NCBI RefSeq assembly: GCF_016613535.2
Contig: NZ_CP071518.1
Location: 3,348,001 to 3,412,000, forward strand
Source: Lysobacter solisilvae
GTDB taxonomy: Bacteria > Pseudomonadota > Gammaproteobacteria > Xanthomonadales > Xanthomonadaceae
Direction: 5' to 3'
Length of the DNA stretch: 64,000 nt
The notes under the pieces were generated by a model. That model was given only the letters and a program-made list of their open reading frames with translations. It had not been told where the DNA came from and searched no databases. Made by a program: the position numbers and the translations under genes. This document shows, one piece after another, positions 35,985-45,335 of the stretch. Positions within the stretch are counted from its first letter, which is position 1. The number at the start of each line of letters is the position of its first letter.

Positions 35985-38900
35985 TCATGCCTTGCGCGGC
36001 TGGACCGGAAACCGCAGGACGAAGTGCGCGCCCTGCCCCGGCATGTATTCGCAGACGATGCTGCCGCCGAGGAGCTGCGTGGCCAGGTTCCAGGCGATGT
36101 GCATGCCCAGGCCCGAGCCGCCGCTGCCGCGGCGCGTGGTGAAGAAGGGGTCGAAGACCCGGCGGCAGGCGTCTTCGGTCATGCCGGCGCCGTCGTCGCG
36201 GTAGTCGAGCACCACCTGGCCGTCCTCCACGCCCAGGCGGATGCGCATGCAACCCTGGTCGCGGCCGGCGTAGCCGTGGGTCAGCGAGTTCATCACCAGG
36301 TTGGCGACGATCTGGTAGATCGCGCCGGGATAGGTTTCCACATGCACCGGCTCGTCGCAGGCCACTTCCACGCGATGGCGGTGCTGGCGCAGGGTGGGTT
36401 GCAGCGAGATCAGCACTTCGTCGAGGTAACTGCGCAGTTCGATGCGGCGTATTTCCTCGTTGGACTGGTCCACCGCCACCTGACGGAAGCTCTTCACCAT
36501 CCGGTCGGCACGTTGCAGGTTGCGCAGGATCAGCTGCGAGCTCTCCGTGGCCACGTGGCGGAAGTGTTCCAGGGTGGCCGGATCCAGCGCCTGCGCGTCG
36601 ATCAGCCGTCCGAGCTTGCGCGTTTCCATTTCCAAGTGCGACGCCGCGGTGACGCCGACGCCCAGCGGGGTGTTGATCTCGTGCGCCACGCCGGCGACCA
36701 GGCCGCCCAGCGCGGCCATTTTCTCGGCTTCGACCAGCTGCTGCTGCGCCTGCTGCAGCTCGTCGATGGTGTGCCGCAGGCTCTCGTTGGTCGCGTGGAG
36801 GGCCTCGGTGCGGCGCTGCACGCGCGATTCCAGTTCGGCGTTGACCCGCGCCAGCTCCACTTCGTTTTCCTTGAGGCCGGTGATGTCGCTGTTGGTGCCC
36901 ACGATGCGCATCGGCTGGCCGGCGGCATTGCGGCGCACCACGCGCCCGCGGCTCAGGCGCCAGCGCCATTGGCCGTAACGGTCGCGCACGCGGTAGCTGA
37001 CGTCGATGAATTCCTCGTGCCCGGCCACGTGGTCGGCCAGGGCCTGGTCGAACAGGCCGCGGTCGTCCGGATGCACGTTGCTGCTCAGGACACTGGCGTC
37101 CTCCACGCGCTCGGTCTCGTCGAAATCCATCGAGTCCAGCGGGTTCTGGCGGCGCACGGTCATGCGGTTGAGATCCCAGTCCCACAGCTCGTCGCCGGTA
37201 CCCCACAGGGCGAGCTTGAGGCGCGCTTCGCTGTCGGCGATCTGCCGCCGCGCGCGTTCGCGCTCGACCAGGCGCGCGCGGACCGCCCATGCCAGGCCCA
37301 GTCCCGTCAGCAGCGCCACCAGGACATACAGCGTCTTGGCCCAGGCCGTACGCCACCACGGCGGCAGCAGCCGGATCGGCAGGGCCAGTTCCTGCCCCCA
37401 TTCGCCGCCAGGGGTGCGGGCGCGGGCGCGGAAGACGTAGCGTCCCGGCGGCAGGTTGTTGTAGCTGGCGACGCGGTGCCGCGCATCCACGTTCACCCAG
37501 GTGTCGTTGACGCCTTCCAGCCGGTACGCGTACTGCAGGCTGTCCGGGTCGGCGAAGCTCAGCGCCGAGAAGCCCAGGGTGATGTCGTCGCCTTCCGGCG
37601 GCAGTACCCGCGTGCCCTCGACGTCGACCGCGCGCGGGGACGACGGGGACTGCGGGTCGACGCGCTGGAGGCGCAGGTCGGTGAGCGCCACGCGCCAGGG
37701 CGCGGGCATCGCCTGCACGCGGCCCGGGTCGAAGACCGTTACGCCACGCATCCCGCCGAAGGCAATGCGACCGTCGGGGACCGCGGAAAAATCACCCACG
37801 AAGTACCCCAGCAGCTGCGTCCCGGTACTGGCGCCGAAGTTGGCGATCCGGCCCGTCTGCGGGTCCAGCCGGCTGATGCCCTCCGTGGTGCTGATCCACA
37901 GATTGCCGGCGGCGTCCTCCACGATGCCGCCCACCGCGTTGGTGGCCAGCCCTTCCTGGATGCCATAGGCGCTGAAGTACGGGCGGCCCTGCGCATCCAT
38001 GTCCACGCGGTTGACCCCGCCGCCCTGCGTGCCGACCCACAGGCGCCCGCGCCGGTCCTCGACGATGGCGGTGACCGTGTCGTGGCTGATGGCGCCGGGC
38101 CGATGGATGTCGGCGCGAAACCGCTCGATCCGGCCCGTGGCGCGGTCGATGCGCAGCAACCCGCCCAGCAGCCCGCCGGCCCAGAAATTGCCGCGGCTGT
38201 CCTCGAAGATTGCTTCCACGCCAGCTCCGCCCGCGGTCCGCACCCCGGCGGCCATGAGCGTGTAGCGGCGGAACTTCGTGCAGGTCTCGCACAGTGAGGC
38301 TAGCTTTCCGTCGAAGGTGCCCACCCAGAGCGTGCCGGCGCGGTCGACGTACAGGCGGCGCAGCGAGTTGTGCGGCAGTCCGTCCGGGTCGGCGGGATCG
38401 TGCCGGAAGACGGTGAAGCGGTTGCCGTCCAGCCGGGCCAGGCCGCCCGAGGACGCCACCCACAGCCGCCCGCGCCGATCGCGCACGACATGGGTGATGC
38501 GCGGGCTGGGCAGCGAGCGCGGGTCGGCGGGATCGTGCGAGAACTGCGCCAGCAGGCCGCGCCGCAGGTCGTAGTGCACCAGGCCCATGCGCTCGACGGC
38601 GCCCAGCCAGAACGTGCCGTCGGCATCGACGTGGACCGCGGTGACGGCAGTACTGAAACTGCCGCGCGCGCCGGCCTCCTTGACCTGGATCTCGCCGAAG
38701 CTGCGCGTGGCCGGCACATGCACGCTGACGCCGTTCAACCAGGTCCCGGCCCAGAGCAGGCCGTCGCGATCGAGCATGAGGCTGTGGATGCGGCTGGAGG
38801 CCAGGGTGCCGGCCAGGCCCGCGCCGAACAGCCACACGCGCATCGGCGCATCCGCCGCGTCCAGCCGCGCCAGGCCGTCGAAGGTCGCGATCCAGAGCTG

Positions 38901-39749
38901 GCCGCGGTCGTCGAACTGCAGATCGCGCACCTGCTCGTCCGGCAAGCCCTCGGCGCGCCGCCATTGCTGCAGCCGACGGCCTTCCAAGTCGAAATGGAGC
39001 AGGCCTTCGGTCCGCGTGCCGACCCATACGCCGCCGCCCTTGGGCGCCAGCTCCAGGGTTTCGACGGGCACGCCCTGCCCTTCGGACCAGCGCCGGACCC
39101 GTCGTCCGTCGCGGCTCATCAGCCACAGGCCGGACTGCGCGCCCAGCAGCACGTCCTTGCCCAGCGGCAGGATCGAGGTGATGGGACCGACCTGCGCCGA
39201 CACATCGGGCGCCACCGATTCGAACCGGTCGCTCCCCTTGGCCAGCCATTGCAGTTCGCCACCGCTGCCGGCAACCCACAACCTGCCCTGGGCGTCCTCG
39301 TGCAGGGCGGTGACCACGTTGGAAAGCAGCGACCCGGGCCGGCCGTCGGCGACATGGCGCTCGAAGCGGTCCTGTGCGGGCAGGTAGCGGCCGACGCCGC
39401 TGGTGAGCGTGCCCAGCCAGAAACCGCCCTCGCTGGCGCGTTCCAGGATCGGGACGTTGTTGTCGGGCACGCTGCCGGGGTCCCGCGGGTCGTTGCGGTA
39501 GACGCGGAACTCGTAGCCGTCGAAGCGGTTGAGGCCGTCCTGGGTGCCGATCCAGACGTAGCCGGCTTCGTCCTGGAGCATCGAGACGGCGGAGGTCTGG
39601 GACAACCCGTCCTCGACGCCATAGCGCTGGAAGCGCACATCCTCATACGACACGGCGGCGACCTGCGCCGCCGCGTCGCACATGCCCATCCCGGCGGCCA
39701 GCATCACGCCGGCCACCCGCAGGACCACGCTGCGAGGCCATCCCCCCAT
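35985..39749 (-). CDS. Reg_prop-type sensor histidine kinase with PAS domain
   Basis: A 1254-residue membrane sensor. A signal peptide (VVLRVAGVMLAAGMG...AAAQ) precedes two seven-bladed propeller sets of Reg_prop repeats (residues about 45-680; DEAGYVWIGTQDGLNRFDG, DRRGRLWVGTQGGGV), a Y_Y_Y domain (about 720-790), a transmembrane helix (TLYVLVALLTGLGLAWAV), a PAS domain with PAC (about 850-975), a coiled coil, then HisKA with AGVAHEINTPLG (His about 1022) and HATPase (NSLTHGYA; DDGAGMT; GSGGSGLGMHIAWN). Periplasmic propeller domains of this kind usually detect oligosaccharides or other breakdown products. Unlike classical hybrid HTCS proteins it has no receiver or AraC domain, so it needs a separate regulator; the adjacent REC-HD-GYP gene is the obvious candidate. 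Confidence 0.92.
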   Translation of the reverse strand: MGGWPRSVVLRVAGVMLAAGMGMCDAAAQVAAVSYEDVRFQRYGVEDGLSQTSAVSMLQDEAGYVWIGTQDGLNRFDGYEFRVYRNDPRDPGSVPDNNVPILERASEGGFWLGTLTSGVGRYLPAQDRFERHVADGRPGSLLSNVVTALHEDAQGRLWVAGSGGELQWLAKGSDRFESVAPDVSAQVGPITSILPLGKDVLLGAQSGLWLMSRDGRRVRRWSEGQGVPVETLELAPKGGGVWVGTRTEGLLHFDLEGRRLQQWRRAEGLPDEQVRDLQFDDRGQLWIATFDGLARLDAADAPMRVWLFGAGLAGTLASSRIHSLMLDRDGLLWAGTWLNGVSVHVPATRSFGEIQVKEAGARGSFSTAVTAVHVDADGTFWLGAVERMGLVHYDLRRGLLAQFSHDPADPRSLPSPRITHVVRDRRGRLWVASSGGLARLDGNRFTVFRHDPADPDGLPHNSLRRLYVDRAGTLWVGTFDGKLASLCETCTKFRRYTLMAAGVRTAGGAGVEAIFEDSRGNFWAGGLLGGLLRIDRATGRIERFRADIHRPGAISHDTVTAIVEDRRGRLWVGTQGGGVNRVDMDAQGRPYFSAYGIQEGLATNAVGGIVEDAAGNLWISTTEGISRLDPQTGRIANFGASTGTQLLGYFVGDFSAVPDGRIAFGGMRGVTVFDPGRVQAMPAPWRVALTDLRLQRVDPQSPSSPRAVDVEGTRVLPPEGDDITLGFSALSFADPDSLQYAYRLEGVNDTWVNVDARHRVASYNNLPPGRYVFRARARTPGGEWGQELALPIRLLPPWWRTAWAKTLYVLVALLTGLGLAWAVRARLVERERARRQIADSEARLKLALWGTGDELWDWDLNRMTVRRQNPLDSMDFDETERVEDASVLSSNVHPDDRGLFDQALADHVAGHEEFIDVSYRVRDRYGQWRWRLSRGRVVRRNAAGQPMRIVGTNSDITGLKENEVELARVNAELESRVQRRTEALHATNESLRHTIDELQQAQQQLVEAEKMAALGGLVAGVAHEINTPLGVGVTAASHLEMETRKLGRLIDAQALDPATLEHFRHVATESSQLILRNLQRADRMVKSFRQVAVDQSNEEIRRIELRSYLDEVLISLQPTLRQHRHRVEVACDEPVHVETYPGAIYQIVANLVMNSLTHGYAGRDQGCMRIRLGVEDGQVVLDYRDDGAGMTEDACRRVFDPFFTTRRGSGGSGLGMHIAWNLATQLLGGSIVCEYMPGQGAHFVLRFPVQPRKA

Positions 39750-39814
39750 CCGTGCAGGCTAGCCCCGGGCCGGGCCTGGGACAAGCAAGCCGGGCCGCGG
39801 TCCCGCGCAGGTGT

Positions 39815-39844
39815 TTGCGGCAGTGCAACACGCCGCCGCATAAT
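39815..39844 (+). promoter_or_regulatory. Sigma70-like promoter of the acetyl-CoA acetyltransferase gene
   Basis: TTGCGG at 39815-39820 and CATAAT at 39839-39844 are separated by 18 bases and lie 43 bases before the ATG. The -10 matches the consensus in five of six positions. Confidence 0.5.
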
Positions 39845-39886
39845 CGGGTGATACCGGCCCGGTGCCGGCCCCCATCGGAGTCCCCC

Positions 39887-41062
39887 ATGAGCGACGTGGT
39901 CATCGTCGGTGCCAAGCGCACCGCCATCGGTTCCTTCCTTGGCCAGTTCACCGGCGTCCCGACCCCCACGCTGGGCACCGCCGCCATCGCCGCGGCGCTG
40001 GCCCAGGCCGGCGTGGCGCCCGACCAGGTCGACGAGGTGATCATGGGTTGCGTGCTCCCGGCCGGTCTGGGCCAGGCACCCGCCCGCCAGGCCTCGCTGG
40101 GCGCCGGGCTGCCGCCGTCGGCCGGCTGCACGACCATCAACAAGGTCTGCGGCTCGGGCATGAAGGCGATCATGCTGGCCACCGACGCCATCAAGGCCGG
40201 CTCGTCGAACGTGGTCGTTGCCGGCGGCATGGAGTCGATGACCAATGCCCCGCACCTGATCAACAACTCGCGCACCGGCACCCGCTATGGCAGTACCGAG
40301 ATGCTCGACCACATGGCCTGGGACGGCCTGACCAATCCCTACGACAAGCAGGCGATGGGTGTGTTCGGCGACATGGCCTGCGAGAAGTACGGCTTCGACC
40401 GGGCTGCGCTGGATGCCTATTCCGCGGCCAGTGTCACCCGCGCCCAGGCGGCGATTGCCAGCGGTGCGTTCAAGGACGAGATCGTCCCGGTCACCGTCAA
40501 GGGCCGCAAGGGCGAAGTGGTGGTCGACACCGACGAAGAGCCGGGCAAGATCGATCCGGCCAAGATTCCCACACTGCGCGCGGCCTTCGGCAAGGATGGC
40601 GTGCTCACCGCGGCCTCGTCGTCCAAGATTTCCGACGGCGCGGCTGCCACGGTGCTGATGTCGGCGGAGGAAGCCAAGCGCCGCGGGCTTACCCCGCTGG
40701 CCCGCGTGGTGGCGCACGCCACGCATTCGCAGGCCCCGGAATGGTTCACCACCGCGCCGGTCACCGCCATCCAGAACGTGCTGGCCAAGGCCGGATGGAC
40801 CGTGGACCAAGTCGATCTGTTCGAGGTCAACGAGGCGTTCGCCTGCGTGGCGATGGCCCCCATGAAGGACCTGGGCATCGCGCACGAAAAGCTCAATGTG
40901 CAGGGCGGCGCCTGCGCCCTAGGGCACCCCATCGGCGCCAGCGGCGCCCGCCTGGTGGTCACCCTGATCAACGCCCTGCGCCAGCGCGGAGGCAAGCGCG
41001 GGGTGGCTTCGCTGTGCATCGGCGGGGGCGAGGCGACCGCCATCGCCATCGAGCTCCCCTGA
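39887..41062 (+). CDS. Acetyl-CoA C-acetyltransferase (thiolase)
   Basis: A 391-residue thiolase. The start at 39887 has GGAG nine bases upstream and opens MSDVVIVGAKRTAIGSFLG. The nucleophilic Cys is in NKVCGSGMKA, and the C-terminal half has EVNEAFAC and CALGHPIGASGAR with the second active Cys in SLCIGGGEA. It joins or splits acetoacetyl-CoA and acetyl-CoA. Together with LiuE (which makes acetoacetate and acetyl-CoA) it would finish leucine breakdown, once acetoacetate is activated by a CoA transferase encoded elsewhere. PHB-type thiolase (PhaA) is the alternative role; no phaB or phaC is seen nearby. Confidence 0.93.
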   Translation: MSDVVIVGAKRTAIGSFLGQFTGVPTPTLGTAAIAAALAQAGVAPDQVDEVIMGCVLPAGLGQAPARQASLGAGLPPSAGCTTINKVCGSGMKAIMLATDAIKAGSSNVVVAGGMESMTNAPHLINNSRTGTRYGSTEMLDHMAWDGLTNPYDKQAMGVFGDMACEKYGFDRAALDAYSAASVTRAQAAIASGAFKDEIVPVTVKGRKGEVVVDTDEEPGKIDPAKIPTLRAAFGKDGVLTAASSSKISDGAAATVLMSAEEAKRRGLTPLARVVAHATHSQAPEWFTTAPVTAIQNVLAKAGWTVDQVDLFEVNEAFACVAMAPMKDLGIAHEKLNVQGGACALGHPIGASGARLVVTLINALRQRGGKRGVASLCIGGGEATAIAIELP

Positions 41063-41242
41063 GCCCGAAATGCTTCACGGGACGTGCACAAGGCCCAACG
41101 GGGGCCGTCCAGACCCCGCCGGTCTAACAACGCAATAACGAAATAAAGACGGCCACCCGCTTGACAGCGGTAGCGGCCTTGTCATCATGTGATGGACGCG
41201 CCGCTGCGCGCGTTGCCCCTATTCCACGACGAGGAAAACAAC

Positions 41243-41596
41243 ATGACTTTCAACAAGGCGCTGATCGCTCTGGCCATGGGCTTCGCCCTGGCTGCCTGCA
41301 CCAACCAGCAGCAGGCTGACGAAGCCGCTGCCGACGCTGCAACGGCCGCCACCGAAGCTCAGGCTTCGGCCGACGTTGCCGCCGGCCAGGGCGATGCCGC
41401 TGCCGCCGACGCCGCCCAGGCTGCTGCTGACGCCGCCGCCCAGGCTGCCGACGCTGCCGCCACCTCGGCTGATGCCGCCGCCACCGCCCCGACGGGCGAT
41501 GCCGCCGACACCATGGCCGACACTGCTGAAGAAGCCGCTGACACGGCCAAGCAGGCTGCCGACACGGCCGAAGAAGCTACCGAAGAAAAGAAGTAA
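41243..41596 (+). CDS. Ala-rich lipoprotein 1
   Basis: A 117-residue exported protein with a lipoprotein signal (MTFNKALIALAMGFALAACTN; lipobox LAAC). GAGGAAAACAAC precedes the ATG. After the acylated Cys, the rest is almost only Ala, Asp, Glu, Thr and Lys: QAAADAAAQAADAAATSADA and later (A)DTAEEA units, ending KK. It is predicted to form a long amphipathic helix or coiled coil, perhaps reminiscent of Lpp-type spacers. A second gene of the same kind follows at 41784, with a terminator-like hairpin between them, so they are separate transcripts. Function is unknown. Confidence 0.7.
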   Translation: MTFNKALIALAMGFALAACTNQQQADEAAADAATAATEAQASADVAAGQGDAAAADAAQAAADAAAQAADAAATSADAAATAPTGDAADTMADTAEEAADTAKQAADTAEEATEEKK

Positions 41597-41646
41597 TCAA
41601 GTAACGGTTTTCCCTTAACAGGGAATCTGCTACAGTGTGAAAGGTT

Positions 41647-41675
41647 AAGAGCCGTCGGCAAGTCCGGCGGCTCTT
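41647..41675 (+). terminator. Terminator between the two Ala-rich lipoprotein genes
   Basis: AGAGCCG-T-CGG pairs with CCG-G-CGGCTCT around a CAAGT loop, followed by TTTCC. It begins 51 bases after the first lipoprotein stop codon. Confidence 0.55.
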
Positions 41676-41783
41676 TCCATGTGGTCAGTGAACGATAGAA
41701 GCCGGCACATGCCGGATCGCTGCGCGCACTGGCGTTGCCTGATGTCAATCCTGCTTTTTTCAGACAACTCCTCGGAGAGATTC

Positions 41784-42143
41784 ATGAACACCAAGATGTA
41801 CGTCCTCCTCGCCGCTGCGGTCCTCGCTCTGTCGGCCTGCAAGAACGAAACCGCCACCGCCCAGAACGAAGCCGCCGAAGCCGCTGCTGCCACCGAGCAG
41901 GCCGGCGACGCCGCCGCTGCCGCTGCTGACGCTGCCGGCACCGCCGCTGCTGAAGGCGTGGACGCTGCTGCTGCCGCCACCGGCGAAGCCGCTGCCGAAA
42001 CCGCTGCCACCGTCGACGCCGCTGCCGAGACCGCCGCTGCTGCCGGCGCCGAAGCCACCGCCGACGCTGCCCAGGCCACCGCCGACGCCGCTCAGAACGT
42101 CGCCGACAAGGCCGAAGCCGCTGCCGAAGAAGTCAAGAAGTAA
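41784..42143 (+). CDS. Ala-rich lipoprotein 2
   Basis: A 119-residue paralogue of the preceding lipoprotein. Signal MNTKMYVLLAAAVLALSACKN has lipobox LSAC; CGGAGAGA is the ribosome site. The mature region is nearly all Ala, Glu, Asp, Thr and Gly (EAAAATEQAGDAAAAAADAA and similar) and ends EEVKK. It is slightly more Glu- and Ala-rich than copy 1 and shares the EE/KK end. The heptad-like spacing suggests a helix anchored to the inner or outer membrane. Asp is absent at +2 (Lys instead), so Lol-dependent sorting to the outer membrane is likely. A rho-independent terminator follows at 42169. Confidence 0.7.
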   Translation: MNTKMYVLLAAAVLALSACKNETATAQNEAAEAAAATEQAGDAAAAAADAAGTAAAEGVDAAAAATGEAAAETAATVDAAAETAAAAGAEATADAAQATADAAQNVADKAEAAAEEVKK

Positions 42144-42168
42144 TCGACTTCGCGCATGCTGCACCCAG

Positions 42169-42198
42169 GAGGCCCGCGCAAGCGGGCCTTCTGCTTTT
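42169..42198 (+). terminator. Rho-independent terminator after lipoprotein 2
   Basis: Arms GGCCCGC and GCGGGCC with a GCAA tetraloop, followed by TTCTGCTTTT. It begins 26 bases after the stop codon. Confidence 0.8.
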
Positions 42199-42347
42199 CA
42201 GGCCCTGCGCTGGCGCGCATCCCGTGACAGATTGTTCGCGCCCCCTTCCCCACGGGTCCGCAGAGGCGCTGAGGCGCCCACCGCTCCGCAGGTGACGGGC
42301 ATCGCCGCGTATGTTCTGATGCCGCGTCTTTCAGCAATCCAACGCCG

Positions 42348-43958
42348 ATGCCCGCGCTCACTTCCCAGCTCGACCCCCGCTCGCAGGAATTCCAGGACAA
42401 CGCCACCTACCACCAGGCATTGGTCAAGGAACTCGACGAGCGACTGGCCCGCGCCGCACTGGGTGGCGGCGAGAAAGCGCGCAGCAAGCACACCGAGCGC
42501 GGCAAGCTCCTGGCGCGCGACCGCATCACGGCGCTGCTCGACCCTGGGTCGCCCTTCCTCGAAATCGCCCCGCTGGCCGCCGAAGGCATGTACGAGGGCG
42601 CCGCGCCGGCTGCCGGAATGGTCTGCGGCATCGGCCGGGTGATGGGGCAGGAAGTGGTGATCGTCGCCAACGACGCCACGGTCAAGGGCGGCACCTATTT
42701 CCCGATGACGGTGAAAAAGCACCTGCGCGCGCAGGAAGTCGCGCGCGAGAACCGCCTGCCCTGCATCTACCTGGTCGACTCGGGCGGCGCATTCCTGCCG
42801 TTGCAGGACGAGGTCTTCCCGGACAAGGAACACTTCGGCCGTATCTTCTACAACCAGGCCCGGATGAGCGCGGAGAACATCCCGCAGATCGCCGTCGTCA
42901 TGGGCTCGTGCACCGCCGGCGGCGCCTATGTGCCGGCCATGTGCGACGAATCGATCATCGTCCGCGAGCAGGGCACCATCTTCCTCGGCGGCCCGCCGCT
43001 GGTGAAGGCCGCGACCGGCGAGGTCGTGGATGCCGAGGCCCTGGGAGGCGCCGACGTGCACACGTCGGTGTCCGGTGTCGCGGACCATTTCGCCCAGGAC
43101 GACCGCCACGCGCTGCAGATCGCCCGCGATATCGTCGGCACCCTCAACCGCAGCAAGACCTTGCCCGTGGCCGTGCAGCCCGCGTGCGAGCCGCTGTTTC
43201 CGGCGCAGGAGCTGTACGGCATCGTCCCGCGCGACACGCGGCGTCCGTTCGACATCCGCGAAGTGATCGCCCGCGTCGTCGACGGCAGCCAGTTCCAGGA
43301 ATTCAAGGCGCGCTACGGCAAGACCCTGGTGACCGGCTTCGCCCACCTGCATGGCTATCCGGTGGGCATCGTGGCCAACAACGGGATCCTGTTCGCCGAA
43401 TCCGCGCTCAAGGGCGCCCATTTCATAGAACTGTGCAACCAGCGCGGCATCCCGCTGGTGTTCCTGCAGAACATCACCGGCTTCATGGTCGGCCGGAAAT
43501 ACGAGAACGCAGGCATCGCGAAGGACGGCGCCAAGATGGTGACGGCAGTGGCGTGCTCGCACGTGCCCAAGTTCACGGTGGTCATCGGCGGCAGTTTCGG
43601 CGCGGGCAATTACGCCATGTGTGGCCGTGCGTATGGCGCGCGCTTCCTGTGGATGTGGCCGAACGCGCGCATCAGCGTGATGGGCGGCGAACAGGCCGCC
43701 TCGGTGCTGGCCACGGTCAGGCGCGATGGCATCGAGGCCGCGGGCAAGGTGTGGTCGCCCGAGGACGAGGAAGCTTTCAAGGCGCCCATCCGCGACCAGT
43801 ACGAATCCCAGGGCAATCCCTACTACGCCACCGCGCGCATGTGGGACGACGGCATCATCGACCCGGCCGACACGCGCCGCGTGCTGGGCCTGGCGATATC
43901 GGCCAGCCTCAACGCACCGATCGAAGACCGCACGCGTTTCGGCGTATTCCGTATGTAG
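42348..43958 (+). CDS. liuB: Methylcrotonyl-CoA carboxylase, carboxyltransferase (beta) subunit
   Basis: A 536-residue carboxyltransferase of the expected length for MccB/LiuB. With the biotin subunit LiuD it carboxylates 3-methylcrotonyl-CoA to 3-methylglutaconyl-CoA. Family landmarks are [20 protein letters not shown], the [17 protein letters not shown] segment, [16 protein letters not shown] and [15 protein letters not shown], which distinguish it from propionyl- or geranyl-CoA carboxylase subunits of similar size (the latter cannot be fully excluded by eye). LiuD is at 48621, separated by bactofilin and feo genes. The ATG has no strong ribosome site. Confidence 0.92.
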   Translation: MPALTSQLDPRSQEFQDNATYHQALVKELDERLARAALGGGEKARSKHTERGKLLARDRITALLDPGSPFLEIAPLAAEGMYEGAAPAAGMVCGIGRVMGQEVVIVANDATVKGGTYFPMTVKKHLRAQEVARENRLPCIYLVDSGGAFLPLQDEVFPDKEHFGRIFYNQARMSAENIPQIAVVMGSCTAGGAYVPAMCDESIIVREQGTIFLGGPPLVKAATGEVVDAEALGGADVHTSVSGVADHFAQDDRHALQIARDIVGTLNRSKTLPVAVQPACEPLFPAQELYGIVPRDTRRPFDIREVIARVVDGSQFQEFKARYGKTLVTGFAHLHGYPVGIVANNGILFAESALKGAHFIELCNQRGIPLVFLQNITGFMVGRKYENAGIAKDGAKMVTAVACSHVPKFTVVIGGSFGAGNYAMCGRAYGARFLWMWPNARISVMGGEQAASVLATVRRDGIEAAGKVWSPEDEEAFKAPIRDQYESQGNPYYATARMWDDGIIDPADTRRVLGLAISASLNAPIEDRTRFGVFRM

Positions 43959-44405
43959 CCGTTGGCGCCGTGCGGGAATTCCGTTTCCCGCGGACGCCCT
44001 GCGCGACACTGGGCGGAACGGTCACGGAGCCCGGTCGAATCATTCCGACACCGAAGAACCGCCGCGCGTCGCAATCGCGCAGCAAGCCTGGCGTAGCCGC
44101 GCGAAGCATCGCGACACCGGACCGGCGCACGCGCGCATCGCGCCCGAGGCGTGCATCCGGCCAGCGCCGCCAGTGTGCGCGCGTGGCGGTCCGCCGCTCA
44201 GGCCCTGACGAGCTTCAGGAATCTGCGTCGCCTTGAAATCGCGGCCTTCCGCGACAGACACCTGAACGGTTTTCGCACGCAAGATCGCCGCAGGGCGCGC
44301 GCGCGATTTGCGGCGCGCAGTCACAGCATCGTGCTCCGGGGGGCATGCTAGGCTCGGGATTCCGCGTTTCCGTGGCCTTTTTCCCCCAGCACAGGAGCCC
44401 GCGTC
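43959..44405. other. Gap between liuB and the bactofilin gene
   Basis: About 450 bases, no gene or repeat recognised. TAGGCT at 44349-44354 could be a -10 box for the bactofilin gene, 52 bases before the start codon; no -35 is clear. CAGGAG lies 12 bases before that ATG. Confidence 0.35.
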
Positions 44406-44945
44406 ATGGCCATCTTCAACCAGCCTTCCGCGCCCAAGCGCGACACTTCCGCTCCGCCGGAGCCGCCCAAGCCCACCGAATCCGCGCTCAGCCGCTCACC
44501 GGATCCGGGCAGTGAATTCAGCTTCAATCCCGCGCCCGCGCAAGCTTCGCGCACTGCCGTCGCCGAGCGCAGTGAAGGCAAGGAATCCCTGATCGCCTCC
44601 GACCTCACCATCGAGGGCAAGATCGAGGGTGCCGGCCACATCCGCATCGCCGGCCGCTTCAAGGGCGACGTGCACGTCCAGGGTGACCTGACCATCGAGG
44701 TGGGCGCAAAGGTCAACGGCGGCGTGCGTGCCCGCAAGGTCGTGATCGCGGGCGAACTGGAAGGCAACATCGAATCCGCCCAGCGCGTCGAACTGCTCGA
44801 AAGCGGCGTGATCATCGGCGACCTCAAGGCCGAGACCCTGCTCGTCGCCGCGGGATCGCGCATGAAGGGCCAGGTCGAATTCGGCAGCGACAAGGGCGCG
44901 CCCAAGAGTTCCGGCGGCAACGCAGAGCCCGCCAAGGCGTCATGA
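44406..44945 (+). CDS. Bactofilin
   Basis: A 179-residue cytoskeletal protein. The disordered N-terminus is rich in Pro and Ser. Residues about 60-155 form the DUF583/bactofilin core of short beta strands (SDLTIEGKIEGAGHIRIAGR and RKVVIAGELEGNIESAQR), which assembles into a beta-helix and non-polar filaments at the membrane. The C-terminal tail is low-complexity. Bactofilins help set cell shape or position peptidoglycan enzymes; no M23 peptidase adjoins here. It overlaps the zinc-ribbon gene by four bases (ATGA), so they are co-translated. Confidence 0.9.
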   Translation: MAIFNQPSAPKRDTSAPPEPPKPTESALSRSPDPGSEFSFNPAPAQASRTAVAERSEGKESLIASDLTIEGKIEGAGHIRIAGRFKGDVHVQGDLTIEVGAKVNGGVRARKVVIAGELEGNIESAQRVELLESGVIIGDLKAETLLVAAGSRMKGQVEFGSDKGAPKSSGGNAEPAKAS

Positions 44946-45304
44946 CATCCCCGAAGCCGGGCACCCCGGGTGCGACCCGGGTGTGCCCGCACTGCAAGAC
45001 CACGATCCTGGAGAGCGCCAGCGTCTGCCCGGCGTGCCGGCATCACCTGCGCTTCGACGAATCTGCCATCGCGGGTGCGAAACCCAGGATCTCTCCCCTG
45101 CATGTCGAAGGCACGATCTCGCCGCCCGACAACGAGGCGCCCTGGGAATATTCGATGGTGGTGACGATCCGCAACGAGCGCGGCGAGGAAATCGCGCGGC
45201 AGGTGATCGGCGTGGGCGCGCTTTTTCCGGAAGAGGAACGCACGTTCACGCTATCGGTGGAGATGACGCAGGCCACTGGCGCGAAGGCACGGCGCCGCCA
45301 CTGA
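44942..45304 (+). CDS. Zinc-ribbon protein coupled to bactofilin
   Basis: A 120-residue protein with an N-terminal zinc ribbon: CPHCKTTI and VCPACRHHLRF give two CxxC pairs. The C-terminal 70 residues (WEYSMVVTIRNERGEEIARQ) look like a beta-sandwich. The four-base overlap with the bactofilin gene and the absence of other genes suggest a partner of the filament or a regulator of it, but this is inference from position only. There is no membrane segment or signal peptide. Confidence 0.7.
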   Translation: MTSPKPGTPGATRVCPHCKTTILESASVCPACRHHLRFDESAIAGAKPRISPLHVEGTISPPDNEAPWEYSMVVTIRNERGEEIARQVIGVGALFPEEERTFTLSVEMTQATGAKARRRH

Positions 45305-45335
45305 CGCGGGACCTCCGGATACTCCGACGGGATCC

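Noticed and set aside
41161..41189. TTGACA followed 17 bases later by ATCATG upstream of lipoprotein 1
   Set aside because: The -35 is perfect but the -10 is poor, and the segment also forms a CCGCT/AGCGG hairpin; not strong enough to list as a promoter.
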